Positions 55,552-55,808 of a stretch of DNA of 55,808 bases are shown here, piece by piece; the first letter of the stretch is position 1, and each line of letters begins with the position of its first letter. Below the pieces are notes generated by a model. That model saw only the letters and a program-made list of their open reading frames with translations. It was not told the origin of the DNA and did not search any database. This DNA comes from Chitinophagaceae bacterium. Its GTDB lineage: Bacteria > Bacteroidota > Bacteroidia > Cytophagales > Cytophagaceae. The DNA lies in assembly GCA_028288405.1 (NCBI GenBank), contig JAQBNS010000089.1, forward strand, positions 1-55,808, read 5' to 3'. The position numbers were made by a program, and so were the translations under genes.

Positions 55552-55808
55552 TCACCCGCTTGGAGACATTTTTTTTCCTTCTTTTCTCAGCTGGATCAAA
55601 CACTTGTATTTTTGATTGTTAAAAGAATGGGCATTTCGATAACCCAGTTCACGGATGAGAACCTCAGAATCATTGTTCTTGAAAAATATACGGGTAATTA
55701 AAACAATACAATGCTGAGAAACTTTATTGATCAATTCTTGCACCCATCCTTCCTGTTGTTGCTCTTTCAACCGGTATTCTTCTATCGCTTGAAAATCTTG
55801 CTCGCTCA
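55552..55808 (-). CDS. ECF sigma-70 factor, C-terminal end (5' end outside window)
   Basis: The minus-strand frame is open to the window edge, so only about 85 C-terminal residues are seen. They match region 4 of Bacteroidota ECF sigma factors: CIVLITRIFFKNNDSE, then the helix-turn-helix LIRELGYRNAHSFNNQKYKCL and a basic end. Region 4 reads the -35 promoter element. A TTG at 55770 is not a likely start because conserved upstream residues continue past it. Target genes unknown. Confidence 0.8.
   Translation of the reverse strand, partial: SEQDFQAIEEYRLKEQQQEGWVQELINKVSQHCIVLITRIFFKNNDSEVLIRELGYRNAHSFNNQKYKCLIQLRKEGKKMSPSG

Noticed and set aside
1-55808. tRNA or rRNA genes, prophage and toxin-antitoxin modules
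   Set aside because: None recognised on either strand by eye; a tRNAscan run would be needed to exclude a tRNA fully.

Overview
The window reads as a chromosome segment of a gliding, polysaccharide-degrading Bacteroidota bacterium, most likely a Cytophaga-like member of the Cytophagales; this placement is inferred. Seen in the sequence: low GC (roughly 40 percent by eye), nine proteins ending in type IX secretion (T9SS) sorting domains, Bacteroidota-type TAnnTTTG promoter boxes and a sigma-70 fragment of the Bacteroidota ECF type. No SusC/SusD pair, tRNA, rRNA, CRISPR array or intact insertion sequence was seen.

Region 1 (1-26.7 kb) is an island of large secreted enzymes. In order: the 3' part of a GH5 glucanase, a GH18 chitinase-like enzyme, a small secreted protein on the minus strand, a 7TM receptor fused to a transposase-type zinc ribbon, a second GH18 paralogue followed in operon by a T9SS propeller-like protein, a parallel beta-helix enzyme with two discoidin domains, a FadL porin plus SGNH esterase lipoprotein pair, a membrane-spanning propeller/YYY/LuxR-type regulator, and a GH8 glucanase. 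Most large genes end in strong hairpin terminators, so they look like separate transcription units. GH5, beta-helix and GH8 share the same Ig-like modules and the same four-cysteine carbohydrate-binding-like module before the sorting domain. Two one-component membrane regulators sit between the enzymes and are candidates for linking polymer breakdown outside the cell to transcription.

Region 2 (26.8-41.8 kb) is mixed: a GT9 glycosyltransferase, a tiny secreted protein that is little more than a sorting domain, a GH3 NagZ-like lipoprotein that could finish chitin or peptidoglycan breakdown, a T9SS metzincin protease whose reading frame is broken by one in-frame TAA, a TetR-controlled cluster (tetR, thiolase, SDR, DUF2798, VOC) with two matching palindromic operators, a type B sorting-domain protein and a helical secreted protein.

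Region 3 (41.8-55.8 kb) is mostly core functions: an S41 PDZ protease, an RluA-type pseudouridine synthase, small proteins, a GIN-domain lipoprotein translationally coupled to a leader-bearing Crp-type winged helix, a divergent DoxX/HxlR pair with a shared palindrome, a PQQ-type sugar dehydrogenase with an SMP-30-like partner, a PPOX-family protein, a DUF6799 protein, a three-gene phospholipid operon (CDP-alcohol transferase, CdsA, PlsC), a peroxiredoxin-like protein and the C-terminal end of an ECF sigma factor cut by the window edge.
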